Source: Auanema rhodensis
Taxonomy: Eukaryota; Nematoda; Chromadorea; Rhabditida; Rhabditidae
NCBI GenBank assembly: GCA_964057225.1
Contig: OZ059899.1
Location: forward strand, 4,278,001 to 4,342,000
Reading direction: 5' to 3'
DNA length: 64,000 nucleotides
Shown here in pieces: positions 41,394 to 56,000 of this stretch. The first letter of the stretch is position 1, and each line of letters begins with the position of its first letter. The position numbers and the translations under genes were made by a program. A model generated the notes under the pieces. It ran no database searches, was not told the DNA's origin, and saw only the letters and a list, made by a program, of their open reading frames with translations.

Positions 41394-44300
41394 TGGAGAT
41401 ATGAGGAATCGAACCCCAGACTTCTCGCATGCAAAGCGAGCGCTCGACCCCTGAGCTATATCCCCACATTTGACAGAATATATGACTGTGAGTTTGTTCA
41501 AACTTGAAGAACCTCTTGATCAAAAATTTTAGTTGTGAATATTAATCTCCTAATCTAATTTTTGTTTCAATCATTTTGTAAATCTCTTGAAAAAAATATA
41601 GAAAAGTTAAGAACTCGAAGAATAAAACCAAAACTACTGTTGGAGATATGGGGAATCGAACCCCAGACTTCTCGCATGCAAAGCGAGCGCTCTACCCCTG
41701 AGCTATATCCCCACATTCGACAGAATATATGACTGTGAGTTTGTTCAAACTTGAAGAACCTCTTGATCAAAAATTTTAGTTGTGAATATTAATTTCCTAA
41801 TCTAATTTTTCTTTCAATCATTTTGTAAATTTTCTGAAAAAAAATATAGAAAAGTAAAGAACTTGAAGAATAAAACCAAAACTACTGTTGGAGATATGGG
41901 GAATCGAACCCCAGACTTCTCGCATGCAAAGCTAGCGCTCTACCCCTGAGCTATATCCCCACATTTGACAGAATATATGACTGTGAGTTTGTTCAAACTT
42001 GAAGAACCTCTTGATCAAAAATTTTAGTTGTGAATATTAATTTCCTAATCTAATTTTTCTTTCAATCATTTTGTAAATTTCCTGAAAAAAAATTTATAAA
42101 AGTAAAGAGCTTGAAGAATAAAACCAAAACTACTGTTGGAGATATGGGGAATCGAACCCCAGACTTCTCGCATGCAAAGCGAGCGCTCTACCCCTGAGCT
42201 ATATCCCCACATTCGTCAGAGTTAATGACTGTGAGTTTGTTCAAACTTGAAGAACCTCTTGATCAAAAATTTTAGTTGTGAATATTTATTTTCTAATCTA
42301 ATTTTTCTTTCAATCATTTTGTAAATTTCCTGAAAAAAAATATATAAAAGTAAAGAACTTGAAGAATAATACCAAAACTACAGTTGGAGATATGGGGAAT
42401 CGAACCCCAGACTTCTCGCATGCAAAGCGAGCGCTCTACCCCTGAGCTATATCCCCACATTTGACAGAATATATGACTGTGAGTTTGTTCAAACTTGAAG
42501 AACCTCTTGATCAAAAATTTTAGTTGTGAATATTAATTTCCTAATCTAATTTTTCTTTCAATCATTTTGTAAATTTCCTGAAAAAAAATTTATAAAAGTA
42601 AAGAACTTGAAGAATAAAACCAAAACTACTGTTGGAGATATGGGGAATCGAACCCCAGACTTCTCGCATGCAAAGCGAGCGCTCTACCCCTGAGCTATAT
42701 CCCCACATTCGACAAAGTCAATGACTGTGAGTTTGTTCAAACTTGAAGAACCTCTTGATCAGAAATTTTAGTTGTGAATATTAATCTCCTAATCTAAATT
42801 TTCTTTCAATCATTTTGTAAATCTCCTGAAAAAAAATATATAAAAGTTAAGAACTCGAAGAATAAAACCAAAATTACTGTTGGAGATATGGGGAATCGAA
42901 CTCCAGACTTCTCGCATGCAAAGCGAGCGCTCTACCCCTGAGCTATATCCCCACATTCGACAAAGTCAATGACTGTGAGTTTGTTCAAACTTGAAGAACC
43001 TCTTGATCAGAAATTTAAGTTGTGAATATTAATTTCCTAATCTAATTTTTTTTTCAATCATTTTGTAAATCTCCTGAAAAAAAATATATAAAAGTAAAGA
43101 ACTTGAAGAATAAAACCAAAACTACTGTTGGAGATATGGGGAATCGAACCCCAGACTTCTCGCATGCAAAGCGAGCGCTCTACCCCTGAGCTATATCCCC
43201 ACATTCGACAAAGTCAATGACTGTGAGTTTGTTCAAACTTGAAGAACCTCTTGATCAGAAATTTTAGTTGTGAATATTTATTTCCTAATCTAATTTTTCT
43301 TTCCATCATTTTGTAAATCTCCTGAAAAAAAATATAGAAAAGTTAAGAACTCGAAGAATAAAACCAAAATTACTGTTGGAGATATGGGGAATCGAACTCC
43401 AGACTTCTCGCATGCAAAGCGAGCGCTCTACCCCTGAGCTATATCCCCACATTCGACAAAGTCAATGACTGTGAGTTTGTTCAAACTTGAAGAACCTCTT
43501 GATCAGAAATTTAAGTTGTGAATATTAATTTCCTAATCTAATTTTTCTTTCAATCATTTTGTAAATTTCCTGAAAAAAAATTTATAAAAGTAAAGAACTT
43601 GAAGAATAAAACCAAAACTACTGTTGGAGATATGGGGAATCGAACCCCAGACTTCTCGCATGCAAAGCGAGCGCTCTACCCCTGAGCTATATCCCCACAT
43701 TCGACAAAGTCAATGACTGTGAGTTTGTTCAAACTTGAAGAACCTCTTGATCAGAAATTTTAGTTGTGAATATTAATCTCCTAATCTAATTTTTCTTTCA
43801 ATCATTTTGTAAATCTCCTGAAAAAAAATATAGAAAAGTTAAGAACTCGAAGAATAAAACCAAAATTACTGTTGGAGATATGGGAAATCGAACTCCAGAC
43901 TTCTCGCATGCAAAGCGAGCGCTCTACCCCTGAGCTATATCCCCACATTCGACAAAGTCAATGACTGTGAGTTTGTTCAAACTTGAAGAACCTCTTGATC
44001 AGAAATTTTAGTTGTGAATATTAATCTCCTAATCTAATTTTTCTTTCAATCATTTTGTAAATCTCCTGAAAAAAAATATATAAAAGTAAAGAACTTGAAG
44101 AATAAAACCAAAACTACTGTTGGAGATATGGGGAATCGAACCCCAGACTTCTCGCATGCAAAGCGAGCGCTCTACCCCTGAGCTATATCCCCACATTCGA
44201 CAAAGTCAATGACTGTGAGTTTGTTCAAACTTGAAGAACCTCTTGATCAGAAATTTTAGTTGTGAATATTAATCTCCTAATCTAATTTTTCTTTCAATCA

Positions 44301-47168
44301 TTTTGTAAATCTCCTGAAAAAAAATATATAAAAGTAAAGAACTTGAAGAATAAAACCAAAACTACTGTTAGAGATATGGGGAATCGAACCCCAGACTTCT
44401 CGCATGCAAAGCGAGCGCTCTACCCCTGAGCTATATCCCCACATTCGACAAAGTCAATGACTGTGAGTTTGTTCAAACTTGAAGAACCTCTTGATCAGAA
44501 ATTTTAGTTGTGAATATTTATTTCCTAATCTAATTTTTCTTTCCATCATTTTGTAAATCTCCTGAAAAAAAATATATAAAAGTAAAGAACTTGAAGAATA
44601 AAACCAAAACTACTGTTGGAGATATGGGGAATCGAACCCCAGATTTCTCGCATGCAAAGCGAGCGCTCTACCCCTGAGCTATATCCCCACATTCGACAGA
44701 ATATATGACTGTGAGTTTGTTCAAACTTGAAGAACCTCTTGATCAAAAATTTAAGTTGTGAATATTAATTTCCTAATCTAATTTTTCTTTCAATCATTTT
44801 GTAAATTTCCTGAAAAAAAATTTATAAAAGTAAAGAACTTGAAGAATAAAACCAAAACTACTGTTGGAGATATGGGGAATCGAACCCCAGACTTCTCGCA
44901 TGCAAAGCGAGCGCTCTACCCCTGAGCTATATCCCCACATTCGACAAAGTCAATGACTGTGAGTTTGTTCAAACTTGAAGAACCTCTTGATCAGAAATTT
45001 TAGTTGTGAATATTTATTTCCTAATCTAATTTTTCTTTCCATCATTTTGTAAATCTCCTGAAAAAAAATATAGAAAAGTTAAGAACTCGAAGAATAAAAC
45101 CAAAATTACTGTTGGAGATATGGGGAATCGAACTCCAGACTTCTCGCATGCAAAGCGAGCGCTCTACCCCTGAGCTATATCCCCACATTCGACAAAGTCA
45201 ATGACTGTGAGTTTGTTCAAACTTGAAGAACCTCTTGATCAAAAATTTAAGTTGTGAATATTAATTTCCTAATCTAATTTTTCTTTCAATCATTTTGTAA
45301 ATTTCCTGAAAAAAAATTTATAAAAGTAAAGAACTTGAAGAATAAAACCAAAACTACTGTTGGAGATATGGGGAATCGAACCCCAGACTTCTCGCATGCA
45401 AAGCGAGCGCTCTACCCCTGAGCTATATCCCCACATTCGACAAAGTCAATGACTGTGAGTTTGTTCAAACTTGAAGAACCTCTTGATCAGAAATTTTAGT
45501 TGTGAATATTAATTTCCTAATCTAATGTTTCTTTCAATCATTTTGTAAATCTCCTGAAAAAAAATATATAAAAGTAAAGAACTTGAAGAATAAAACCAAA
45601 ACTACTGTTGGAGATATGGGGAATCGAACCCCAGACTTCTCGCATGCAAAGCGAGCGCTCTACCCCTGAGCTATATCCCCACATTCGACAAAGTCAATGA
45701 CTGTGAGTTTGTTCAAACTTGAAGAACCTCTTGATCAGAAATTTTAGTTGTGAATATTAATCTCCTAATCTAATTTTTCTTTCAATCATTTTGTAAATCT
45801 CCTGAAAAAAAATATAGAAAAGTTAAGAACTCGAAGAATAAAACCAAAATTACTGTTGGAGATATGGGAAATCGAACTCCAGACTTCTCGCATGCAAAGC
45901 GAGCGCTCTACCCCTGAGCTATATCCCCACATTCGACAAAGTCAATGACTGTGAGTTTGTTCAAACTTGAAGAACCTCTTGATCAGAAATGTTAGTTGTG
46001 AATATTAATTTCCTAATCTAATTTTTCTTTCAATCATTTTGTAAATCTCCTGAAAAAAAATATATAAAAGTAAAGAACTTGAAGAATAAAACCAAAACTA
46101 CTGTTGGAGATATGGGGAATCGAACCCCAGACTTCTCGCATGCAAAGCGAGCGCTCTACCCCTGAGCTATATCCCCACATTCGACAAAGTCAATGACTGT
46201 GAGTTTGTTCAAACTTGAAGAACCTCTTGATCAGAAATTTTAGTTGTGAATATTAATCTCCTAATCTAATTTTTCTTTCAATCATTTTGTAAATCTCCTG
46301 AAAAAAAATATAGAAAAGTTAAGAACTCGAAGAATAAAACCAAAATTACTGTTGGAGATATGGGGAATCGAACTCCAGACTTCTCGCATGCAAAGCGAGC
46401 GCTCTACCCCTGAGCTATATCCCCACATTCGACAAAGTCAATGACTGTGAGTTTGTTCAAACTTGAAGAACCTCTTGATCAGAAATGTTAGTTGTGAATA
46501 TTAATTTCCTAATCTAATTTTTCTTTCAATCATTTTGTAAATCTCCTGAAAAAAAATATATAAAAGTAAAGAACTTGAAGAATAAAACCAAAACTACTGT
46601 TGGAGATATGGGGAATCGAACCCCAGACTTCTCGCATGCAAAGCGAGCGCTCTACCCCTGAGCTATATCCCCACATTCGACAAAGTCAATGACTGTGAGT
46701 TTGTTCAAACTTGAAGAACCTCTTGATCGAAAATTTTAGTTGTGAATATTATTCTCCTAATCTAATTTTTGTTTTAATCATTTTGTAAATCTCCTGAAAA
46801 AAAAAATATAAAAGTAAAGAACTTGAAGAATAAAACCAAAACTACTGTTGGAGATATGGGGAATCGAACCCCAGACTTCTCGCATGCAAAGCGAGCGCTC
46901 TACCCCTGAGCTATATCCCCACATTCGACAAAGTCAATGACTGTGAGTTTGTTCAAACTTGAAGAACCTCTTGATCAGAAATTTTAGTTGTGAATATTAA
47001 TCTCCTAATCTAATTTTTCTTTCAATCATTTTGTAAATCTCCTGAAAAAAAATATAGAAAAGTAAAGAACTTGAAGAATAAAACCAAAACTACTGTTGGA
47101 GATATGGGGAATCGAACCTCAGACTTCTCGCATGCAAAGCGAGCGCTCTACCCCTGAGCTATATCCCC
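41394..47168 (-). tRNA. tRNA-Ala(UGC) cluster, 24 copies
   Basis: Left ends: 41394, 41641, 41889, 42137, 42385, 42633, 42881, 43129, 43377, 43625, 43873, 44121, 44369, 44617, 44865, 45113, 45361, 45609, 45857, 46105, 46353, 46601, 46849, 47097. Variants: D-loop A21 to C at 41394; A29.G41 at 41889; ACTCC T stem at 42881, 43377, 43873, 45113, 45857, 46353; G53.U61 at 43873, 45857; variable-loop change at 44617; T-stem change at 47097; G1.U72 at 44369 (own entry). Copies 41394-43873 follow 36187-38666 at an offset of 5207 bp. Confidence 0.95.
44369..44440 (-). tRNA. tRNA-Ala(UGC) with G1.U72
   Basis: The last acceptor pair is G1.U72 instead of G1-C72. This is the only copy with this change. Confidence 0.87.
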
Positions 47169-47591
47169 ACATTCGACAAAGTCAATGACTGTGAGTTTGT
47201 TCAAACTTGAAGAACCTCTTGATCAGAAATTTTAGTTGTGAATATTAATCTCCTAATCTAATTTTTCTTTCAATCATTTTGTAAATCTCCTGAAAAAAAA
47301 TATATAAAAGTTAAGAACTCGAAGAATAAAACCAAAACTACTGTTGGAGATATGGGGAATCGAACCCCAGATTTCTCGCATGCAAAGCGAGCGCTCTACC
47401 CCTGATCTATATCCCCACATTTGACAGAATATATGACTGTGAGTTTGTTCAAACTTGAAGAACCTCTTGATCGAAAATTTTAGTTGTGAATGTTGATCTC
47501 CTAATCTAATTTTTGTTTCAATCATTTTGTAAATCTCTTGAAAAAAAAATATAAAAGTAAAGAACTTGAAGAATAAAACCAAAACTACTGT

Positions 47592-47663
47592 TGGAGAAAT
47601 GGGGAATCGAACCCCAGACTTCTCGCATGCAAAGCGAGCGCTCTACCCCTGATCTATATCCCC
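47592..47663 (-). tRNA. tRNA-Ala(UGC), acceptor U6.U67 and D-stem mismatch
   Basis: The acceptor 3' strand is TTTCTCC, so U67 faces U6. The D stem also carries A11.G24, which alters the A box. Confidence 0.85.
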
Positions 47664-47839
47664 ACATTTGACAGAATATATGACTGTGAGTTTGTTCAAA
47701 CTTGAAGAACCTCTTGAACAAAAATTTTAGTTGTGAATATTAATCTCCTAATCTAATTTTTGTTTCAATCATTTTGTAAATCTCCTGAAAAAAAATATAT
47801 AAAAGTAAAGAACTTGAAGAATAAAACCAAAACTACTGT

Positions 47840-50143
47840 TGGAGATATGGGAAATCGAACCCCAAACTTCTCGCATGCAAAGCGAGCGCTCTACCCCTGA
47901 GCTATATCCCCACATTCGACAAAGTCAATGACTGTGAGTTTGTTCAAACTTGAAGAACCTCTTGATCAGAAATGTTAGTTGTGAATATTAATTTCCTAAT
48001 CTAATTTTTCTTTCAATCATTTTGTAAATCTCCTGAAAAAAAATATATAAAAGTAAAGAACTTGAAGAATAAAACCAAAACTACTGTTGGAGATATGGGG
48101 AATCGAACCCCAGACTTCTCGCATGCAAAGCGAGCGCTCTACCCCTGAGCTATATCCCCACATTCGACAAAGTCAATGACTGTGAGTTTGTTCAAACTTG
48201 AAGAACCTCTTGATCAGAAATTTTAGTTGTGAATATTAATCTCCTAATCTAATTTTTCTTTCAATCATTTTGTAAATCTCCTGAAAAAAAATATAGAAAA
48301 GTTAAGAACTCGAAGAATAAAACCAAAATTACTGTTGGAGATATGGGGAATCGAACTCCAGACTTCTCGCATGCAAAGCGAGCGCTCTACCCCTGAGCTA
48401 TATCCCCACATTCGACAAAGTCAATGACTGTGAGTTTGTTCAAACTTGAAGAACCTCTTGATCAGAAATGTTAGTTGTGAATATTAATTTCCTAATCTAA
48501 TTTTTCTTTCAATCATTTTGTAAATCTCCTGAAAAAAAATATATAAAAGTAAAGAACTTGAAGAATAAAACCAAAACTACTGTTGGAGATATGGGGAATC
48601 GAACCCCAGACTTCTCGCATGCAAAGCGAGCGCTCTACCCCTGAGCTATATCCCCACATTCGACAAAGTCAATGACTGTGAGTTTGTTCAAACTTGAAGA
48701 ACCTCTTGATCAGAAATTTTAGTTGTGAATATTAATCTCCTAATCTAATTTTTCTTTCAATCATTTTGTAAATCTCCTGAAAAAAAATATATAAAAGTAA
48801 AGAACTTGAAGAATAAAACCAAAACTACTGTTGGAGATATGGGGAATCGAACCCCAGACTTCTCGCATGCAAAGCGAGCGCTCTACCCCTGAGCTATATC
48901 CCCACATTCGACAAAGTCAATGACTGTGAGTTTGTTCAAACTTGAAGAACCTCTTGATCAGAAATTTTAGTTGTGAATATTAATCTCCTAATCTAATTTT
49001 TCTTTCAATCATTTTGTAAATCTCCTGAAAAAAAATATATAAAAGTAAAGAACTTGAAGAATAAAACCAAAACTACTGTTGGAGATATGGGAAATCGAAC
49101 CCCAAACTTCTCGCATGCAAAGCGAGCGCTCTACCCCTGAGCTATATCCCCACATTCGACAAAGTCAATGACTGTGAGTTTGTTCAAACTTGAAGAACCT
49201 CTTGATCAGAAATGTTAGTTGTGAATATTAATTTCCTAATCTAATTTTTCTTTCAATCATTTTGTAAATCTCCTGAAAAAAAATATATAAAAGTAAAGAA
49301 CTTGAAGAATAAAACCAAAACTACTGTTGGAGATATGGGGAATCGAACCCCAGACTTCTCGCATGCAAAGCGAGCGCTCTACCCCTGAGCTATATCCCCA
49401 CATTCGACAAAGTCAATGACTGTGAGTTTGTTCAAACTTGAAGAACCTCTTGATCAGAAATTTTAGTTGTGAATATTAATCTCCTAATCTAATTTTTCTT
49501 TCAATCATTTTGTAAATCTCCTGAAAAAAAATATAGAAAAGTTAAGAACTCGAAGAATAAAACCAAAATTACTGTTGGAGATATGGGGAATCGAACTCCA
49601 GACTTCTCGCATGCAAAGCGAGCGCTCTACCCCTGAGCTATATCCCCACATTCGACAAAGTCAATGACTGTGAGTTTGTTCAAACTTGAAGAACCTCTTG
49701 ATCAGAAATGTTAGTTGTGAATATTAATTTCCTAATCTAATTTTTCTTTCAATCATTTTGTAAATCTCCTGAAAAAAAATATATAAAAGTAAAGAACTTG
49801 AAGAATAAAACCAAAACTACTGTTGGAGATATGGGGAATCGAACCCCAGACTTCTCGCATGCAAAGCGAGCGCTCTACCCCTGAGCTATATCCCCACATT
49901 CGACAAAGTCAATGACTGTGAGTTTGTTCAAACTTGAAGAACCTCTTGATCAGAAATTTTAGTTGTGAATATTAATCTCCTAATCTAATTTTTCTTTCAA
50001 TCATTTTGTAAATCTCCTGAAAAAAAATATATAAAAGTAAAGAACTTGAAGAATAAAACCAAAACTACTGTTGGAGATATGGGGAATCGAACCCCAGACT
50101 TCTCGCATGCAAAGCGAGCGCTCTACCCCTGAGCTATATCCCC
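47840..50143. repeat. 1240-bp (five-unit) higher-order repeat, two copies
   Basis: Units 47840, 48088, 48336, 48584, 48832 are followed by 49080, 49328, 49576, 49824, 50072 with an exact 1240-bp offset and the same gene variants and AATGTTAG spacer variants. Confidence 0.87.
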
Positions 50144-53047
50144 ACATTCGACAAAGTCAATGACTGTGAGTTTGTTCAAACTTGAAGAACCTCTTGATCA
50201 GAAATTTTAGTTGTGAATATTAATCTCCTAATCTAATTTTTCTTTCAATCATTTTGTAAATCTCCTGAAAAAAAATATATAAAAGTAAAGAACTTGAAGA
50301 ATAAAACCAAAACTACTGTTGGAGATATGGGGAATCGAACCCCAGACTTCTCGCATGCAAAGCGAGCGCTCTACCCCTGAGCTATATCCCCACATTCGAC
50401 AAAGTCAATGACTGTGAGTTTGTTCAAACTTGAAGAACCTCTTGATCAGAAATTTTAGTTGTGAATATTAATTTCCTAATCTAATTTTTCTTTCAATCAT
50501 TTTGTAAATCTCCTGAAAAAAAATATATAAAAGTAAAGAACTTGAAGAATAAAACCAAAACTACTGTTGGAGATATGGGGAATCGAACCCCAGACTTCTC
50601 GCATGCAAAGCGAGCGCTCTACCCCTGAGCTATATCCCCACATTCGACAGAGTTAATGACTGTGAGTTTGTTCAAACTTGAAGAACCTCTTGATCAAAAA
50701 TTTTAGTTGTGAATATTAATTTTCTAATCTAATTTTTTTTTCAATCATTTTGTAAATCTCCTGAAAAAAAATATATAAAAGTAAAGAACTTGAAGAATAA
50801 AACCAAAACTACTGTTGGAGATATGGGGAATCGAACCCCAGACTTCTCGCATGCAAAGCGAGCGCTCTACCCCTGAGCTATATCCCCACATTCGACAGAG
50901 TTAATGACTGTGAGTTTGTTCAAACTTGAAGAACCTCTTGATCAAAAATTTTAGTTGTGAATATTAATTTTCTAATCTAATTTTTCTTTCAATCATTTTG
51001 TAAATTTCCTGAAAAAAAAAATATAAAAGTAAAGAACTTGAAGAATAAAACCAAAACTACTGTTGGAGATATGGGGAATCGAACCCCAGACTTCTCGCAT
51101 GCAAAGCGAGCGCTCTACCCCTGAGCTATATCCCCACATTCGACAGAGTTAATGACTGTGAGTTTGTTCAAACTTGAAGAACCTCTTGATCAAAAATTTT
51201 AGTTGTGAATATTAATTTTCTAATCTAATTTTTTTTTCAATCATTTTGTAAATCTCCTGAAAAAAAATATATAAAAGTAAAGAACTTGAAGAATAAAACC
51301 AAAACTACTGTTGGAGATATGGGGAATCGAACCCCAGACTTCTCGCATGCAAAGCGAGCGCTCTACCCCTGAGCTATATCCCCACATTCGACAGAGTTAA
51401 TGACTGTGAGTTTGTTCAAACTTGAAGAACCTCTTGATCAAAAATTTTAGTTGTGAATATTAATTTTCTAATCTAATTTTTCTTTCAATCATTTTGTAAA
51501 TTTCCTGAAAAAAAAAATATAAAAGTAAAGAACTTGAAGAATAAAACCAAAACTACTGTTGGAGATATGGGGAATCGAACCCCAGACTTCTCGCATGCAA
51601 AGCGAGCGCTCTACCCCTGAGCTATATCCCCACATTCGACAGAATATATGACTGTGAGTTTGTTCAAACTTGAAGAACCTCTTGATCAAAAATTTTGGTT
51701 GTGAATATTAATTTCCTATTCTAATTTTTCTTACAATCATTTTGTAAATCTCCTGAAAAAAAATATAGAAAAGTAAAGAACTTGAAGAATAAAACCAAAA
51801 TTACTGTTGGAGATATGGGGAATCGAACTCCAGACTTCTCGCATGCAAAGCGAGCGCTCTACCCCTGAGCTATATCCCCACATTCGACAGAATATATGAC
51901 TGTGAGTTTGTTCAAACTTGAAGAACCTCTTGATCAAAAATTTTGGTTGTGAATATTAATTTCCTATTCTAATTTTTCTTACAATCATTTTGTAAATCTC
52001 CTGAAAAAAAATATAGAAAAGTAAAGAACTTGAAGAATAAAATCAAAATTACTGTTGGAGATATGGGGAATCGAACCCCAGACTTCTCGCATGCAAAGCG
52101 AGCGCTCTACCCCTGAGCTATATCCCCACATTCGACAGAATATATGACTGTGAGTTTGTTCAAACTTGAAGAACCTCTTGATCAAAAATTTTGGTTGTGA
52201 ATATTAATTTCCTATTCTAATTTTTCTTACAATCATTTTGTAAATTTCCTGAAAAAAAAAATATAAAAGTAAAGAACTTGAAGAATAAAACCAAAACTAC
52301 TGTTGGAGATATGGGGAATCGAACCCCAGACTTCTCGCATGCAAAGCGAGCGCTCTACCCCTGAGCTATATCCCCACATTCGACAGAATATATGACCGTG
52401 AGTTTGTTCAAACTTGAAGAACCTCTTGATCAGAAATTTTAGTTGTGAATATTAATCTCCTTATCTAATTTTTCTTTCAATCATTTTGTAAATCTCCTGA
52501 AAAAAAATATAGAAAAGTTAAGAACTCGAAGAATAAAACCAAAATTACTGTTGGAGATATGGGGAATCGAACTCCAGACTTTTCGCATGCAAAGCGAGCG
52601 CTCTACCCCTGAGCTATATCCCCACATTCGACAAAGTCAATGACTGTGAGTTTGTTCAAACTTGAAGAACCTCTTGATCAGAAATGTTAGTTGTGAATAT
52701 TAATTTCCTAATCTAATTTTTCTTTCAATCATTTTGTAAATCTCCTGAAAAAAAATATATAAAAGTAAAGAACTTGAAGAATAAAACCAAAACTACTGTT
52801 GGAGATATGGGGAATCGAACCCCAGACTTCTCGCATGCAAAGCGAGCGCTCTACCCCTGAGCTATATCCCCACATTCGACAGAGTTAATGACTGTGAGTT
52901 TGTTCAAACTTGAAAAACCTCTTGATCAAAAATTTTAGTTGTGAATATTAATTTTCTAATCTAATTTTTCTTTCAATCATTTTGTAAATTTCCTGAAAAA
53001 AAAAATATAAAAGTAAAGAACTTGAAGAATAAAACCAAAACTACTGT

Positions 53048-56000
53048 TGGAGATATGGGGAATCGAACCCCAGACTTCTCGCATGCAAAGCGAGCGCTCT
53101 ACCCCTGAGCTATATCCCCACATTCGACAGAATATATGACCGTGAGTTTGTTCAAACTTGAAGAACCTCTTGATCAAAAATTTTAGTTGTGAATATTAAT
53201 TTCCTAATCTAATTTTTCTTTCAATCATTTTGTAAATCTCCTGAAAAAAAATATATAAAAGTAAAGAACTTGAAGAATAAAACCAAAACTACTGTTGGAG
53301 ATATGGGGAATCGAACCCCAGACTTCTCGCATGCAAAGCGAGCGCTCTACCCCTGAGCTATATCCCCACATTCGACAAAGTCAATGACTGTGAGTTTGTT
53401 CAAACTTGAAGAACCTCTTGATCAGAAATTTTAGTTGTGAATATTAATCTCCTAATCTAATTTTTCTTTCAATCATTTTGTAAATCTCCTGAAAAAAAAT
53501 ATAGAAAAGTTAAGAACTCGAAGAATAAAACCAAAATTACTGTTGGAGATATGGGAAATCGAACTCCAGACTTCTCGCATGCAAAGCGAGCGCTCTACCC
53601 CTGAGCTATATCCCCACATTCGACAAAGTCAATGACTGTGAGTTTGTTCAAACTTGAAGAACCTCTTGATCAGAAATTTAAGTTGTGAATATTAATTTCC
53701 TAATCTAATTTTTCTTTCAATCATTTTGTAAATCTCCTGAAAAAAAATATATAAAAGTAAAGAACTTGAAGAATAAAACCAAAACTACTGTTGGAGATAT
53801 GGGGAATCGAACCCCAGACTTCTCGCATGCAAAGCGAGCGCTCTACCCCTGAGCTATATCCCCACATTCGACAAAGTCAATGACTGTGAGTTTGTTCAAA
53901 CTTGAAGAACCTCTTGATCAGAAATTTTAGTTGTGAATATTTATTTCCTAATCTAATTTTTCTTTCCATCATTTTGTAAATCTCCTGAAAAAAAATATAT
54001 AAAAGTAAAGAACTTGAAGAATAAAACCAAAACTACTGTTGGAGATATGGGGAATCGAACCCCAGACTTCTCGCATGCAAAGCGAGCGCTCTACCCCTGA
54101 GCTATATCCCCACATTCGACAAAGTCAATGACTGTGAGTTTGTTCAAACTTGAAGAACCTCTTGATCGAAAATTTTAGTTGTGAATATTATTCTCCTAAT
54201 CTAATTTTTGTTTTAATCATTTTGTAAATCTCCTGAAAAAAAAAATATAAAAGTAAAGAACTTGAAGAATAAAACCAAAACTACTGTTGGAGATATGGGG
54301 AATCGAACCCCAGACTTCTCGCATGCAAAGCGAGCGCTCTACCCCTGAGCTATATCCCCACATTCGACAGAATATATGACCGTGAGTTTGTTCAAACTTG
54401 AAGAACCTCTTAATCAAAAATTTTAGTTGTGAATATTAATCTTCTAATCTAATTTTTGTTTCAATCATTTTGTAAATCTCCTGAAAAAAAATATAGAAAA
54501 GTAAAGAACTTGAAGAATAAAACCAAAACTACTGTTGGAGATATGGGTAATCGAACCCCAGACTTCTCGCATGCAAAGCGAGCGCTCTACCCCTGATCTA
54601 TATCCCCACATTTGACAGAATATATGACTGTGAGTTTGTTCAAACTTGAAGAACCTCTTGATCAGAAATTTTAGTTGTGAATATTTATTTCCTAATCTAA
54701 TTTTTCTTTCAATCATTTTGTAAATCTCCTGAAAAAAAATATATAAAAGTTAAGAACTCGAAGAATAAAACCAAAACTACTGTTGGAGATATGGGGAATC
54801 GAACCCCAGATTTCTCGCATGCAAAGCGAGCGCTCTACCCCTGATCTATATCCCCACATTTGACAGAATATATGACTGTGAGTTTGTTCAAACTTGAAGA
54901 ACCTCTTGATCGAAAATTTTAGTTGTGAATGTTGATCTCCTAATCTAATTTTTGTTTCAATCATTTTGTAAATCTCTTGAAAAAAAAATATAAAAGTAAA
55001 GAACTTGAAGAATAAAACCAAAACTACTGTTGGAGAAATGGGGAATCGAACCCCAGACTTCTCGCATGCAAAGCGAGCGCTCTACCCCTGAGCTATATCC
55101 CCACATTCGACAGAATATATGACCGTGAGTTTGTTCAAACTTGAAGAACCTCTTAATCAAAAACTTTAGTTGTGAATATTAATCTTCTAATCTAATTTTT
55201 GTCTCAATCATTTTGTAAATCTCCTGAAAAAAAATATAGAAAAGTAAAGAACTTGAAGAATAAAACCAAAACTACTGTTGGAGATATGGGTAATCGAACC
55301 TCAGACTTCTCGCATGCAAAGCGAGCGCTCTACCCCTGATCTATATCCCCACATTTGACAGAATATATGACTGTGAGTTTGTTCAAACTTGAAGAACCTC
55401 TTGAACAAAAATTTTAGTTGTGAATATTAATCTCCTAATCTAATTTTTGTTTCAATCATTTTGTAAATCTCCTGAAAAAAAATATATAAAAGTAAAGAAC
55501 TTGAAGAATAAAACCAAAACTACTGTTGGAGATATGGGAAATCGAACCCCAAACTTCTCGCATGCAAAGCGAGCGCTCTACCCCTGAGCTATATCCCCAC
55601 ATTCGACAAAGTCAATGACTGTGAGTTTGTTCAAACTTGAAGAACCTCTTGATCAGAAATGTTAGTTGTGAATATTAATTTCCTAATCTAATTTTTCTTT
55701 CAATCATTTTGTAAATCTCCTGAAAAAAAATATATAAAAGTAAAGAACTTGAAGAATAAAACCAAAACTACTGTTGGAGATATGGGGAATCGAACCCCAG
55801 ACTTCTCGCATGCAAAGCGAGCGCTCTACCCCTGAGCTATATCCCCACATTCGACAAAGTCAATGACTGTGAGTTTGTTCAAACTTGAAGAACCTCTTGA
55901 TCAGAAATTTTAGTTGTGAATATTAATCTCCTAATCTAATTTTTCTTTCAATCATTTTGTAAATCTCCTGAAAAAAAATATAGAAAAGTTAAGAACTCGA

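Larger units (their letters stand above)
36112..44192. repeat. 5207-bp higher-order repeat
   Basis: Twelve consecutive tRNA copies from 36187 to 38914 reappear at 41394 to 44121 with a constant offset of 5207 bp (21 units) and the same spacer and gene variants. Exceptions are A4 at 36434, which is normal at 41641, and the 38914/44121 pair. Confidence 0.85.
47345..52871 (-). tRNA. tRNA-Ala(UGC) cluster, 23 copies
   Basis: Left ends: 47345, 47592, 47840, 48088, 48336, 48584, 48832, 49080, 49328, 49576, 49824, 50072, 50320, 50568, 50816, 51064, 51312, 51560, 51808, 52056, 52304, 52552, 52800. Variants: D-stem A11.G24 at 47345 and 47592, the latter also with acceptor U67; T-stem plus variable-loop changes at 47840 and 49080; ACTCC at 48336, 49576, 51808, 52552; 52552 also has an A43.C27 mismatch in the anticodon stem. 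49824-51560 is a run of copies that look consensus. Confidence 0.95.
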